A stretch of DNA of 64,000 nucleotides from Spirosoma sp. 48-14 (GTDB lineage: Bacteria > Bacteroidota > Bacteroidia > Cytophagales > Spirosomataceae), in NCBI RefSeq assembly GCF_001898575.1, contig NZ_MKUD01000058.1, positions 310,001 to 374,000 of the forward strand, in the 5' to 3' direction. The notes below the pieces were generated by a model. It was given only the letters and a program-made list of their open reading frames with translations. It was not told where the DNA came from and made no database searches. Shown piece by piece: positions 51,701-60,921 of this stretch. Each line of letters opens with the position of its first letter. Positions within the stretch are counted from its first letter, which is position 1. The position numbers and the translations under genes are program-made.

Positions 51701-53743
51701 ATGGTAAACGTCATACAGCTACTGCCCGACTCAATTGCCAACCAGATTGCGGCTGGTGAAGTTGTGCAGCGACCCGCTTCGGTGGTTAAAGAGTTGCTCG
51801 AAAACTCAGTCGATGCCAAAGCGAAATCCGTACAGGTAATTATCCGGGAGGCTGGCCGAAATCTGATTCAGATTGTAGATGATGGTGTCGGGATGACTGA
51901 AACCGACGCCCGAATGAGTTTTGAGCGCCATGCTACGTCTAAAATCCGTTCGTCGGACGATCTATTCCGTATTCGGACAATGGGGTTCCGGGGCGAAGCA
52001 CTGGCTTCGATTGCCGCTGTTGCGCAGGTAGAAATGCGGACGCGCCGGGCTGAAGATGAATTAGGAACGCTCGTTCGGATTGAAGGATCGGATATAAAAG
52101 CACAAGAGCCCATCACTTGCCTGCCAGGAACCAACCTGCTTATAAAAAATTTATTCTTCAACGTACCTGCCCGGCGTAATTTCCTTAAGTCGAACTCTGT
52201 GGAAATGCGTCATATTATCGACGAGTTTCAGCATGTAGCCCTAGCCAATCCCGAAGTAGCCTTTTCACTTTTTCATAACGATCAGGAGATTTATAACCTG
52301 CCCGCCGGAAAACTGAGCCGACGAATTGTGGATATGTTTGGCAAGAGCTACCGGGAGCAATTGAACTCTTGTGAGGAAAAGACCCCTTACGTAACCGTTC
52401 ATGGCTACATCGGCAAACCTGAATCGGCTAAAAAAGCGAGGAATGAGCAGTTTTTCTTTGTCAACAACCGATACATTAAGCACAACTACCTCCATCATGC
52501 CGTTATAGGCGCTTACGAAGGAACATTGCCTGAAGGGAGCCATCCCTTCTATGTTTTGTTTATCGAGATCGACCCATCCCATATCGATATCAACATACAC
52601 CCGACAAAAACGGAAATTAAATTCGATGATGAGCGATCAGTCTATGCGATTATGATGGCTGCGGTCCGAAAAGCCGTGGGCTTGTACAATCTGGCTCCAT
52701 CGCTCGATTTCGATTCAGATGTTAACTTTCTGGCTGGCGTTACCACAAATCCAGGGAGGCCGTCTGGTAAATTGGACCTTGAAGCCCCCCCCGCACCTGT
52801 TTCGAACGTCGGTCCATCTGAATCCATGGCTCCTCGGCCTATTAGTCCATCCTGGGCCTCGGGAAATAGCCAGCCCGTCAAAGAGCGAAGTTCACGACGA
52901 GATGACTCGCTGGACTCAGCAGCTGGTAGTAGTTTCAATCTGTCGCCAAAGCCTCCTGTCCGACCATCGGTCAATAACTGGCAGACGTTATATGAGGGAG
53001 TCGCCGATCCGGAAACCCGTCCAGCCAATACATCGGGCGACTGGTTAGGCCCAGTACGTGCTACTGGTTCGGCAGTCGATCAGCCAGCCACCGAACCAGA
53101 ACCTATCACGCTTGGCAGTCGAGCCAACCAGCTACAGGTGAGCCTGACTTCTTCGGAAAAAGATAGTCCTGTACTAATTGAGGATGAAAACATCGTTCAA
53201 CTGCAAAATCGTTACCTTTTAGCCCCGATCAAGTCAGGAGTAATGCTAATCGACCAGCGTAGAGCCTATGAACGAATCCTGTACGACCAGTTTCATACAG
53301 CCCTTACCAAACAAAATGGGTCATCTCAGCAGTTATTATTTCCAAAGACCATTACGCTGACTCCCGTTGATTTTCAGTTGGCAATCGACCTGAAACAAGA
53401 CCTGACAAACCTGGGTTTCGAATTCGATGAGCTAGGCGCTAATACGTTCGTGATTCGGGGCATACCAGCCTTAACTATGGGCGAGAACGAAGAGGAACTA
53501 TTTGCTAATTTGCTAGCACAACTTCGAGCCGATACGGGTCGCTTAAAATTAGATAAATTGGAATCCATGGCAAGGTCACTCGCACGGCGGTCAGCGATGC
53601 ACCGCGCAATACGCCTGAGTGCAACCGAATGCCGCGCTTTAGTTAATCAGTTATTTGCCTCAACGAACCCAAGTTACACTCCTACGGGCGAACCAATAAC
53701 GGTTGTGCTTACGTTGGATAAAATTGCTGGCCTCTTGCGCTGA
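51701..53743 (+). CDS. mutL: DNA mismatch repair protein MutL
   Basis: 680 residues. The GHKL ATPase domain (1-330) has NQIAAGEVVQRPASVVKELL, DDGVGM and TMGFRGEAL. A Pro/Ser-rich linker spans about 370-480. The C-terminal dimerisation/endonuclease domain follows. The metal-binding motif, DQHAxxE in MutL nucleases, reads IDQRRAYERILYD, so the His is Arg. The CPHGRP-like element reads YTPTGEP. It may therefore act as a matchmaker without nicking activity, although this phylum has divergent forms of these motifs. Confidence 0.95.
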   Translation: MVNVIQLLPDSIANQIAAGEVVQRPASVVKELLENSVDAKAKSVQVIIREAGRNLIQIVDDGVGMTETDARMSFERHATSKIRSSDDLFRIRTMGFRGEALASIAAVAQVEMRTRRAEDELGTLVRIEGSDIKAQEPITCLPGTNLLIKNLFFNVPARRNFLKSNSVEMRHIIDEFQHVALANPEVAFSLFHNDQEIYNLPAGKLSRRIVDMFGKSYREQLNSCEEKTPYVTVHGYIGKPESAKKARNEQFFFVNNRYIKHNYLHHAVIGAYEGTLPEGSHPFYVLFIEIDPSHIDINIHPTKTEIKFDDERSVYAIMMAAVRKAVGLYNLAPSLDFDSDVNFLAGVTTNPGRPSGKLDLEAPPAPVSNVGPSESMAPRPISPSWASGNSQPVKERSSRRDDSLDSAAGSSFNLSPKPPVRPSVNNWQTLYEGVADPETRPANTSGDWLGPVRATGSAVDQPATEPEPITLGSRANQLQVSLTSSEKDSPVLIEDENIVQLQNRYLLAPIKSGVMLIDQRRAYERILYDQFHTALTKQNGSSQQLLFPKTITLTPVDFQLAIDLKQDLTNLGFEFDELGANTFVIRGIPALTMGENEEELFANLLAQLRADTGRLKLDKLESMARSLARRSAMHRAIRLSATECRALVNQLFASTNPSYTPTGEPITVVLTLDKIAGLLR

Positions 53744-53779
53744 TTATTAAGTTAATCAGTATAAATTAGTTGATATAAA

Positions 53780-54559
53780 ATGTTTAATCTTACTCCCGTA
53801 GTTCGTGCTCTGTTAATACTAAACGTATTGGTCTTTCTGGTGACGAATGATGCCATTATTGAACAGTTTGGGCTGCATTCGTTTCTGTCGGACCGATTCA
53901 ATCCGATTCAGTTACTGACACATATGTTTTTACATGGTGGCTTTAACCATATTTTCAGTAATATGATTGGGTTAATCGTTTTCGGGCCGATGCTGGAGCA
54001 ATTCTGGGGACCACGCCGTTTTACATTTTTTTATTTTTTTTGCGGTCTGGGCTCGGCGTTACTATTTTCTGGAGTAAACTATTTTGAGATGCACGACGTA
54101 TATATGTCAGTAGAGGCATATCGGGCAGCTCCAGGTTTTGAGAATTTTTCGGCTTTCGTTGATCAGCATGCAATTTCCTATTACGATCAGCTAGAGCCAT
54201 TTATTGAGAAGTTTAAAAGCTTTCCTAACGATAGTAAACTTCTTCAGATGAGCGTTTCCTACGTGAATCAGATTTTTACTAGTCAGGTCGACGAGCCTAT
54301 GGTTGGTGCGTCGGGTGCAATTTTTGGAGTAATTATGGGTTTTGGGCTATTGTTTCCGAACACTCAGCTTTTTTTATTGTTTCCACCTATACCGGTTAAA
54401 GCAAAGTATCTCGTTATCTTTTATGGAGCCTTTGAACTTTACTCGGGCATTTATCGGGCGCAGGCCGACAACGTTGCACACTTCGCTCACATTGGCGGTA
54501 TGCTATTTGCATTTATTCTGGTAAAATACTGGGGTTCCCAGCGCAAAACGTTTTATTAG
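53780..54559 (+). CDS. Rhomboid family intramembrane serine protease (first)
   Basis: 259 residues, six hydrophobic segments. HGGFNHIFSNMIGL gives the oxyanion-side His/Asn, MVGASGAIFGVIMGF the catalytic Ser in GASG, and FAHIGGML the catalytic His. A hydrophilic insertion of about 80 residues (residues ~105-175) precedes the serine segment. It cleaves membrane proteins within the bilayer. It is followed by a second rhomboid gene two bases after its stop. Confidence 0.94.
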   Translation: MFNLTPVVRALLILNVLVFLVTNDAIIEQFGLHSFLSDRFNPIQLLTHMFLHGGFNHIFSNMIGLIVFGPMLEQFWGPRRFTFFYFFCGLGSALLFSGVNYFEMHDVYMSVEAYRAAPGFENFSAFVDQHAISYYDQLEPFIEKFKSFPNDSKLLQMSVSYVNQIFTSQVDEPMVGASGAIFGVIMGFGLLFPNTQLFLLFPPIPVKAKYLVIFYGAFELYSGIYRAQADNVAHFAHIGGMLFAFILVKYWGSQRKTFY

Positions 54560-54561
54560 TG

Positions 54562-55482
54562 ATGAGCGGGTTATTCGACGACTTTCGAACCGAATTCAAT
54601 AAGCCCAACAATACGTTGGTGCAATTGATCTTGATTAACACGGTGGTATTTCTGGTACTTCTGCTAGCCAGAATTGGCTTGCAGGTAGCTGAACACGGGG
54701 CCGTCTATGACTTTATCCGGGATCAACTTACGATGCCTGGCCAGGTTAATGCCTTTCTGCATAAACCCTGGACACTATTCACCTACTTTTTTACCCATGA
54801 GGATATTTTCCATGTCCTCTACAATATGCTCTTTTTATACTGGTTTGGCCGATTGATTGATGAATACCTGGGCAATCGACGGCTGATCGGTTTATATATT
54901 ATGGGGGGGTTGGCAGGAGGCTTACTCTTTCTGGCCATGTTCAATCTGGTACCTTACTTTCAGGTACGCGCTGGCTTACCACTGCTCGGGGCATCGGCGG
55001 CTGCTTTTTCGGTAGCGGTTGGTGCGGCTACATTACTCCCAAATTATACATTTCACCTGTTGTTTTTTGGTCCTGTTCGTATTAAGTACATCGTTTTCTT
55101 CTTCATCGTCTTATCAATAGCTCAGTCGGCTGGTGAAAATGCTGGCGGTAATTTAGCTCATTTAGGGGGAGCGATGATGGGCTTTGTGTACGTCAAATTA
55201 CTGCAAAACGGCACGGACTTGGGCCGACCTATTTACTGGGTTGCCGACGGCTGGAGTAATCTGTTCAAGCCCAAACCAGCCGTTAAGGTATCCTATCGGC
55301 AACGCAGTAGCACCAGCGCTCAGACGAGTTCATACATGTCGTCGGGAAGTTCATCTTCCAGCCTGTCAGTACCTGATCAGGATGAAGTTGATATGATTCT
55401 GGATAAAATTTCACGATCTGGGTACGAAAGTTTAACGCGGGAAGAAAAACAAAAACTCTTCCGCGCCAGCCAACGAAACTAG
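54562..55482 (+). CDS. Rhomboid family intramembrane serine protease (second)
   Basis: 306 residues, from ATG 54562 just after the previous stop (a GTG at 54559 overlaps that stop). HEDIFHVLYNMLFLYWFGRL, then LLGASAAAFSVAVG with the catalytic Ser, then GGNLAHLGGAMMG with the catalytic His. GASG is here GASA. The C-terminus carries a Ser-rich stretch (about 255-280: SSTSAQTSSYMSSGSSSSSL) and a helical tail (DEVDMILDKISRSGYESLTREEKQ). Probably co-transcribed with the first rhomboid, from which it differs in length and tail. Confidence 0.94.
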   Translation: MSGLFDDFRTEFNKPNNTLVQLILINTVVFLVLLLARIGLQVAEHGAVYDFIRDQLTMPGQVNAFLHKPWTLFTYFFTHEDIFHVLYNMLFLYWFGRLIDEYLGNRRLIGLYIMGGLAGGLLFLAMFNLVPYFQVRAGLPLLGASAAAFSVAVGAATLLPNYTFHLLFFGPVRIKYIVFFFIVLSIAQSAGENAGGNLAHLGGAMMGFVYVKLLQNGTDLGRPIYWVADGWSNLFKPKPAVKVSYRQRSSTSAQTSSYMSSGSSSSSLSVPDQDEVDMILDKISRSGYESLTREEKQKLFRASQRN

Positions 55483-55533
55483 CTTTTATCAGCGCTTTCC
55501 CGAGAGCCTGTTTATACTCAATCCTTTCTTTCT

Positions 55534-55596
55534 AAAATCTAAGCCTCTGCCATCTCCGTATATATCCAGAGATACAGAGGCTTAGATTTTTTATAG
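55534..55596 (+). terminator. Intrinsic terminator after the rhomboid pair
   Basis: AAAATCTAAGCCTCTG (55534-55549) pairs perfectly with 55575-55590, loop 25 nt, followed by TT and TATAG. It closes the mutL-rhomboid stretch. Confidence 0.85.
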
Positions 55597-55706
55597 TTAT
55601 CAAAAAAATGTATTAGTTTCGTTGTTAGAATACAGTTAGCAATTCTCCACCGAACATTCTATTCTGTATTAGTGTTGTGTAAGACAGACGTTTATCTGCT
55701 ACTATC

Positions 55707-57641
55707 ATGTTGATTACCCCTGGCAGTCTTCTGGCCACTATCAATACTCCCGACGATCTTCGTAAACTCGATAAATCTCGCTTACCTCAGGTTGCCGACG
55801 AACTCCGCCAGTTTATTATCGACGATGTTTCTGTTTATGGGGGCCACTTTGGCGCCAGCCTGGGCGTAGTAGAACTTACAGTAGCGCTTCATTACGTATT
55901 CAACACACCCGATGATCAGTTGGTGTGGGACGTAGGCCATCAGGCATATGGGCATAAAATTCTGACAGGCCGACGGGATATATTCCATACCAATCGCTTT
56001 TATAAAGGCATTTCCGGGTTTCCTAAACGGAAAGAAAGCCCTTACGACTCATTTGGGGTTGGGCATTCATCAACGTCTATCTCAGCGGCTTTAGGTATGG
56101 CTGTGGCTTCACAGCTTCAGGGGAACACGCTACGGAATCATATTGCAGTTATTGGCGACGGGGCTATGACGGCGGGCGAAGCATTCGAAGGTATGAACCA
56201 TGCTGGGGCTACCGATAGTAATCTGCTTATCGTACTGAACGATAACTGCATGAGTATAGATCCCAACGTAGGTGCCCTGCGCGAATACCTGACTGATATT
56301 ACTACTTCACAAACCTATAACAAGGTTAAGGACGAAATATGGAATCTGCTGGGCAAAATGGACAAGCTCGGCAAAACGGCTCAGGAATTAGTTTCGCAGG
56401 TTCAGTCAGGAATCAAAAGTTCATTACTGGAGCAGAGTAACCTCTTTGAGTCGTTACATCTACGTTATTTCGGACCTATCGACGGGCATGACATTGATCA
56501 TTTGGTCAGCGTTTTAAGCGATCTAAAACAAATACCAGGGCCTAAACTTCTGCATATCCTGACCGTAAAAGGCAAAGGTTATGGCCCGGCCGAAAAAGAT
56601 CAGACGAAATGGCACGCGCCCGGCTTATTTGATAAGGTAACGGGGGTTATTCAAAAGAAAGTTTACGATACGCCACAGCCGCCAAAATATCAGGATGTTT
56701 TCGGTCATACGCTGGTTGAACTCGCCGAGCAAAACCCGCGCATTGTAGGCGTTACTCCGGCTATGCCATCAGGTTCTTCGATGAACATTATGATGAAGGC
56801 AATGCCCAAGCGGGCCTTCGATGTAGGCATTGCCGAACAGCATGCTGTAACCTTCTCGGCTGGTATGGCAACCCAGGGCGAAGTGGTATTCTGTAACATC
56901 TACTCAACCTTCATGCAGCGGGCCTACGACCAGGTCATCCATGATGTTTGTATTCAGGAGCTACCCGTTGTATTCTGTCTGGACCGGGCTGGCTTTGCCG
57001 GTGCCGATGGCCCCACGCATCATGGTGCTTACGACTTAGCGTATATGCGTTGCGTACCGAACATGATCATTGCAGCTCCAATGAACGAACAGGAGCTACG
57101 CAATATGATGTATACAGCCCAATCGGATGAAGTACAGCAGGGCAAAAGAGCCTTTACAATTCGCTACCCTCGGGGCGAAGGTGTTATGCCTAACTGGCGG
57201 ACACCCCTTGAAAAACAGGTAATCGGGAAAGGGCGTATGATTTCCGATGGCGAAGAGGTAGCCATTCTTACCATTGGTCATATTGGTAATTATGCCGTTC
57301 AGGCATCGCAATTACTGGCAAAAGAAGGTATTCGGCCTGCTCACTTCGACATGCGCTATGTAAAACCGCTTGATGAGGAGTTGCTTCACCAAATTTTCAG
57401 CCGTTTCGACCGTGTCCTTACGGTTGAAGATGGCTGTCTGATGGGTGGCTTTGGCAGCGCCGTCCTCGAATTCATGGCTAACAACGATTATTCAGCCCGT
57501 GTAAAACGGTTGGGAATACCGGATGAAGTTATCGAACATGGCGAGCAAATTGAGCTTCACCGGGAGTGTGGCTTTGATCCTCAAGGCATTGCCAATGCCG
57601 TTCGTGAATTACTCTTTACCGGCCGTACAGTAGCAGTCTAG
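55707..57641 (+). CDS. dxs: 1-deoxy-D-xylulose-5-phosphate synthase
   Basis: 644 residues. The thiamine-diphosphate motif GDGAMTAGEAFEGMNHAG (about residue 152), VWDVGHQAYGHKIL, the transketolase pyrimidine segment DVGIAEQHAVTFSAGMA and DRAGFAGADGPTHHGAYDLAY are complete. It condenses pyruvate and glyceraldehyde 3-phosphate, opening the MEP isoprenoid pathway and supplying thiamine and pyridoxal precursors. Length is normal. The spacer to lysC holds a 42-nt-arm inverted repeat. Confidence 0.98.
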   Translation: MLITPGSLLATINTPDDLRKLDKSRLPQVADELRQFIIDDVSVYGGHFGASLGVVELTVALHYVFNTPDDQLVWDVGHQAYGHKILTGRRDIFHTNRFYKGISGFPKRKESPYDSFGVGHSSTSISAALGMAVASQLQGNTLRNHIAVIGDGAMTAGEAFEGMNHAGATDSNLLIVLNDNCMSIDPNVGALREYLTDITTSQTYNKVKDEIWNLLGKMDKLGKTAQELVSQVQSGIKSSLLEQSNLFESLHLRYFGPIDGHDIDHLVSVLSDLKQIPGPKLLHILTVKGKGYGPAEKDQTKWHAPGLFDKVTGVIQKKVYDTPQPPKYQDVFGHTLVELAEQNPRIVGVTPAMPSGSSMNIMMKAMPKRAFDVGIAEQHAVTFSAGMATQGEVVFCNIYSTFMQRAYDQVIHDVCIQELPVVFCLDRAGFAGADGPTHHGAYDLAYMRCVPNMIIAAPMNEQELRNMMYTAQSDEVQQGKRAFTIRYPRGEGVMPNWRTPLEKQVIGKGRMISDGEEVAILTIGHIGNYAVQASQLLAKEGIRPAHFDMRYVKPLDEELLHQIFSRFDRVLTVEDGCLMGGFGSAVLEFMANNDYSARVKRLGIPDEVIEHGEQIELHRECGFDPQGIANAVRELLFTGRTVAV

Positions 57642-57646
57642 TTTTA

Positions 57647-57764
57647 AAAGAGTGAAATCGGACCGCCGAAGCGGAGTGAAAGAGTGAATTACCTACCGGA
57701 CGATTATTGCTGCCGGAGGGGTTTCGCTCTTTCACTCCGCTTCGGCGGTCCGATTTCGCTCTTT
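57647..57764. repeat. Inverted repeat, 42-nt arms, GAGYGAAA words and a GGACCGCCGAAGCGGAGT core
   Basis: Arms 57647-57688 and 57723-57764 pair with two mismatches, both T/C differences at GAGTGA/GAGCGA words; loop 34 nt. It shares words with the hairpin at 20656. Each arm also holds the short self-complementary CCGCCGAAGCGG. It lies between dxs and lysC, ending 13 bp before the lysC start. Confidence 0.92.
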
Positions 57765-57777
57765 ATATGTATCCAAT

Positions 57778-59019
57778 ATGAAAATTTTCAAATTCGGTGG
57801 CGCATCGGTTAAAGATGCCGCCGGGGTTCGTAATCTGGCCGAAATCGTAAAGGCACAGGCAAGTGATGTCGTAGTTGTGGTTTCTGCGATGGGAAAAACG
57901 ACGAATGCACTCGAAACCATCGTTCGAGCTTATGTTAATCACGATACCCAAACCTTACAGTCGGCACTTGAAACGGTTTCTGGGTACCATCAACACATTA
58001 TGGATGAGCTTGGCGGCAGTTTTCCGGCCGCTAATCAAACATTGGCCGATCTAAAGTCGATGGTAACCCAGCCATCCGCAGGTACCTACGACGAAATCTA
58101 TGACCAAATCGTTTCGCTGGGTGAAATCATATCGACCCAAATCGTGGCTGCGTATGTACAGCAGCGTATTCATACGGCCCGTTGGTTCGACGCCCGCCGA
58201 CTAGTACGTACTGATAATACATACCGGGAAGGCCAGGTCGATTGGGCGAAAACCGGGCAGTTGATCGAACAGGCAATCGGTCATACAGGGGTCAACATCA
58301 CGCAGGGGTTTGTTGGCCAATCGGCTGATGGGCGTACTACGACACTTGGCCGTGACGGATCTGACTACTCAGCCGCCATTTTTGCCTATTGTCTGAATGC
58401 TGAAAGCGTAACTATCTGGAAAGATGTACCTGGCGTATTGAATGCCGACCCCAGGTGGTTCGACGAAACCGTTCTGCTGGAAAAGCTAACGTATCAGGAC
58501 GCTATCGAGCTGGCGTATTACGGTGCCACGGTTATTCATCCAAAAACGATTAAGCCGCTACAAAACAAAGGAATTCCGTTGTACGTACGCTCGTTTCTGG
58601 AACCTTCGGCACCGGGAACGGTGATTGGCAACTTCAAACAATCTCTCTCGACTCCGTCCTTTATTTTCAAAATCAATCAGGTCCTGATTTCGCTGCATCC
58701 GAACGATTTCTCGTTTATTGCCGAAGATAACCTAAGCCGGATTTTTGGGCGGTTTGCCCAGGCAGGCGTCAAAATCAACCTGATGCAGAATACAGCCATT
58801 AGCTTTTCGGTCGTGGTCGATAGCAACCCTGATCGGGTTCCGGCTTTATTGGAACAGTTAAAACAGGATTTTCGGGTCAATTACAACGATGGCCTCGAAT
58901 TAATCACTATTCGCTACTACGACCAGCGCACAATTGATCGGGTATTACTCAATAAAAAATTGCTTCTGGAACAGAAAAGTCGCTATACTGCTCAGTTAGT
59001 TGTTCGGGATTTGGGATAA
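57778..59019 (+). CDS. lysC: Aspartate kinase (monofunctional)
   Basis: 413 residues. The amino-acid kinase start KIFKFGGASVKDAAGVRNL, the phosphate loop TLGRDGSDYSAAIFAYCL and the substrate region KDVPGVLNADPRWF and GATVIHPKTIKPL are present. ACT-like regulatory segments follow (about 305-410: GRFAQAGVKINLMQNTAISF). It phosphorylates aspartate for the Lys/Thr/Met pathways; feedback control by an end product is expected but not readable. No homoserine dehydrogenase domain is attached. The hairpin upstream covers its likely 5' region. Confidence 0.95.
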   Translation: MKIFKFGGASVKDAAGVRNLAEIVKAQASDVVVVVSAMGKTTNALETIVRAYVNHDTQTLQSALETVSGYHQHIMDELGGSFPAANQTLADLKSMVTQPSAGTYDEIYDQIVSLGEIISTQIVAAYVQQRIHTARWFDARRLVRTDNTYREGQVDWAKTGQLIEQAIGHTGVNITQGFVGQSADGRTTTLGRDGSDYSAAIFAYCLNAESVTIWKDVPGVLNADPRWFDETVLLEKLTYQDAIELAYYGATVIHPKTIKPLQNKGIPLYVRSFLEPSAPGTVIGNFKQSLSTPSFIFKINQVLISLHPNDFSFIAEDNLSRIFGRFAQAGVKINLMQNTAISFSVVVDSNPDRVPALLEQLKQDFRVNYNDGLELITIRYYDQRTIDRVLLNKKLLLEQKSRYTAQLVVRDLG

Positions 59020-59117
59020 ATTAACCCGTTGTAGATCTGGCACTAAACAAAGAGAAATATACGCTTAGAAAAGGCCCTTAACAGCTACATTAATTAACCT
59101 GCAAGTCCTTTGTAGTC

Positions 59118-59420
59118 ATGGATAAAACGAAGCGAATCCGGCACACAGTTGTATTTAAACTTAAACATGCGAATGGCTCTTCGGAAGAAAGGAACTTTCT
59201 AACAAGTGCCAGTGCACTCTCATTCATCGATGGCGTAGAGAATTTTGAGCTACTGAAACAAATCAGCCAAAAGAATTCGTACGACTGGGGAATATCAATG
59301 GAATTTGCATCGCAGGCGATTTACGATTGCTATAACCAACACCCCGATCATGTAACTTTTGTCGAGAACCGTTGGCTCAAAGAAGTCGATCACTTCCTTG
59401 AAATTGATTACCAGCTTTGA
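59118..59420 (+). CDS. Dabb (stress-responsive alpha/beta barrel) domain protein
   Basis: 100 residues. IRHTVVFKLKHANGSSEERNFL, IDGVENFELLKQISQKNSYDWGISMEFASQAIYDCYNQHPDHVTFVENRWL shows the PF07876 order: beta strand with the V-F-K start, a helix, then a strand ending with the H-P-x-H motif. Such small dimeric barrels include polyketide cyclases and stress proteins. Function here unknown. It precedes the aminotransferase gene by 73 bp. Confidence 0.9.
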   Translation: MDKTKRIRHTVVFKLKHANGSSEERNFLTSASALSFIDGVENFELLKQISQKNSYDWGISMEFASQAIYDCYNQHPDHVTFVENRWLKEVDHFLEIDYQL

Positions 59421-59493
59421 TATTGAGCGTATTCAGGCCGCAAAGAATCCTTCCTGTTTACTATCTTTGACATCAGGGAAACCACGTCTGCTT

Positions 59494-60315
59494 ATGTATT
59501 TCGGCTATTTCAACGGCACTATTGCTCCAACCGACCAGCTTTCTGTCGGTGTTACTGATCTAAGTTTGTTACGTGGCTATGGCCTGTTCGATTATTTCCT
59601 GACGTACAACGGACGTCCGTTTCAATGGGATTGGTACTGGGAACGCTTTCAGAACTCAGCCACCCGGATGCATCTGCCGTTGCCGTTGGGCAAAGAAGAG
59701 ACCTACAGCATTCTGATGAAGCTGATCGAGCGAAGTGGCGGACAGGATGTAGCGTTTCGATTTGTAATGACTGGGGGCTATTCGCCCGACAGCATCACCA
59801 TTGATAAGCCAAACTTGCTCATCCTGACCGAACCCATTCATCCCGTACCGCCTATTCAGTATGAACAGGGTATAAAAGTCATTCTGGATGAATATGTCCG
59901 GGAAATGGCTGAAGTAAAAAGCACGGATTATAAACGGGTTATTCTGATGGCGCAGGCCATTAAATCGGCTGGCGCATCGGATTTGCTCTACCAGAAAGGC
60001 GGCCAGATTAGTGAACTCAGCCGAAGTAACTTTTTCCTGGTTAAAGGCGACCGCCTGATTACGCCCAATCAGCATATTCTGCACGGCATTACCCGGCGAA
60101 CCATTATCCAGCTCGCTCAAACCGATTTCCGGGTTGAAGAGCGGCCTTTGCTCCTGTCTGAACTCTACGATGCCGACGAAGCCTTTACCACCAGTTCGAC
60201 CAAAAAAGTGCTTCCTATTGTGCAAATAGGAGATCTGACCATTGGCGATGGCCATGTCGGCCCGAAGTCCAAATTCCTACTAGAGCGACTCAACGATCTG
60301 ATTAAGAGTTGGTAA
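59494..60315 (+). CDS. Class IV PLP-dependent aminotransferase-like protein
   Basis: 273 residues from the ATG at 59494 (MYFGYFNGTIAP); a frame opening at 59359 would overlap the Dabb gene and add 45 unlike residues. DLSLLRGYGLFDYF is the family start, the probable PLP lysine lies in EVKSTDYKRVILMAQA, and the cofactor-binding end is FFLVKGDRLITP and AFTTSSTKKVLPI. Length and pattern fit branched-chain or D-amino-acid aminotransferases and 4-amino-4-deoxychorismate lyase; which cannot be decided. It overlaps the convergent bioD by 36 bp. It is not BioA, which is class III. Confidence 0.88.
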   Translation: MYFGYFNGTIAPTDQLSVGVTDLSLLRGYGLFDYFLTYNGRPFQWDWYWERFQNSATRMHLPLPLGKEETYSILMKLIERSGGQDVAFRFVMTGGYSPDSITIDKPNLLILTEPIHPVPPIQYEQGIKVILDEYVREMAEVKSTDYKRVILMAQAIKSAGASDLLYQKGGQISELSRSNFFLVKGDRLITPNQHILHGITRRTIIQLAQTDFRVEERPLLLSELYDADEAFTTSSTKKVLPIVQIGDLTIGDGHVGPKSKFLLERLNDLIKSW

Positions 60316-60918
60316 GAGTGTGTTTGCGTACTGACTGATCACGGCCTTCGTTATCGCTGACTCCTCTCCAATCCGACCTAGGCACGATAAGCCGGTGTAG
60401 TTTAGAATAAACGTTTCGGTAGCTGGAACCGTAGGCCCATTAAACAGAATACCCAACAAGTGTATTCCCCGACGCTGGCAGGCTTCGACCGATAAAAGTG
60501 TATGATTGATGCTGCCCAGATAGTTTCGGGATATAAGTATCACAGGCAAGCCTAATGCTTCGACCAGATCGATATTAAGCGTCTGCTCATTGAGCGGAAC
60601 CATCAAACCACCCGCCAGTTCCACAACCAGATTGTTTGTAGTTTGAGGTAACCGTATCTGGGCTGACTCAATAGTTACCCCATCCAATTCGGCGGCTGCA
60701 TGCGGTGACAACGGCTGGGTAAGTCGGTAGGCTTCTGGATGAAAAGCCGATTGACTGTTCGAAATTAATTGACGTACTGTATTCGTATCCGAATCTTCCA
60801 GAGCGCCTGATTGTATAGGTTTCCAGTAATCGGCCTGTAAAGCCTCGACCAGTACGGCCGAAGCGACCGTCTTACCAATTTCGGTGCCAATACCGGCCAC
60901 AATGCATTGAAAAGGCAT
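60280..60918 (-). CDS. bioD: Dethiobiotin synthase
   Basis: 212 residues. P-loop GIGTEIGKTVAS (residues ~9-20), then the DAPA-binding KPIQSG, ESAQIRLP and VELAGGLMVPLNE. It closes the ureido ring of dethiobiotin in an ATP-dependent step of biotin synthesis. Three bases separate its start from the end of bioF, so the two are co-transcribed. Its 3' end overlaps the aminotransferase gene. Confidence 0.95.
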   Translation of the reverse strand: MPFQCIVAGIGTEIGKTVASAVLVEALQADYWKPIQSGALEDSDTNTVRQLISNSQSAFHPEAYRLTQPLSPHAAAELDGVTIESAQIRLPQTTNNLVVELAGGLMVPLNEQTLNIDLVEALGLPVILISRNYLGSINHTLLSVEACQRRGIHLLGILFNGPTVPATETFILNYTGLSCLGRIGEESAITKAVISQYANTLLPTLNQIVESL

Positions 60919-60921
60919 AGA

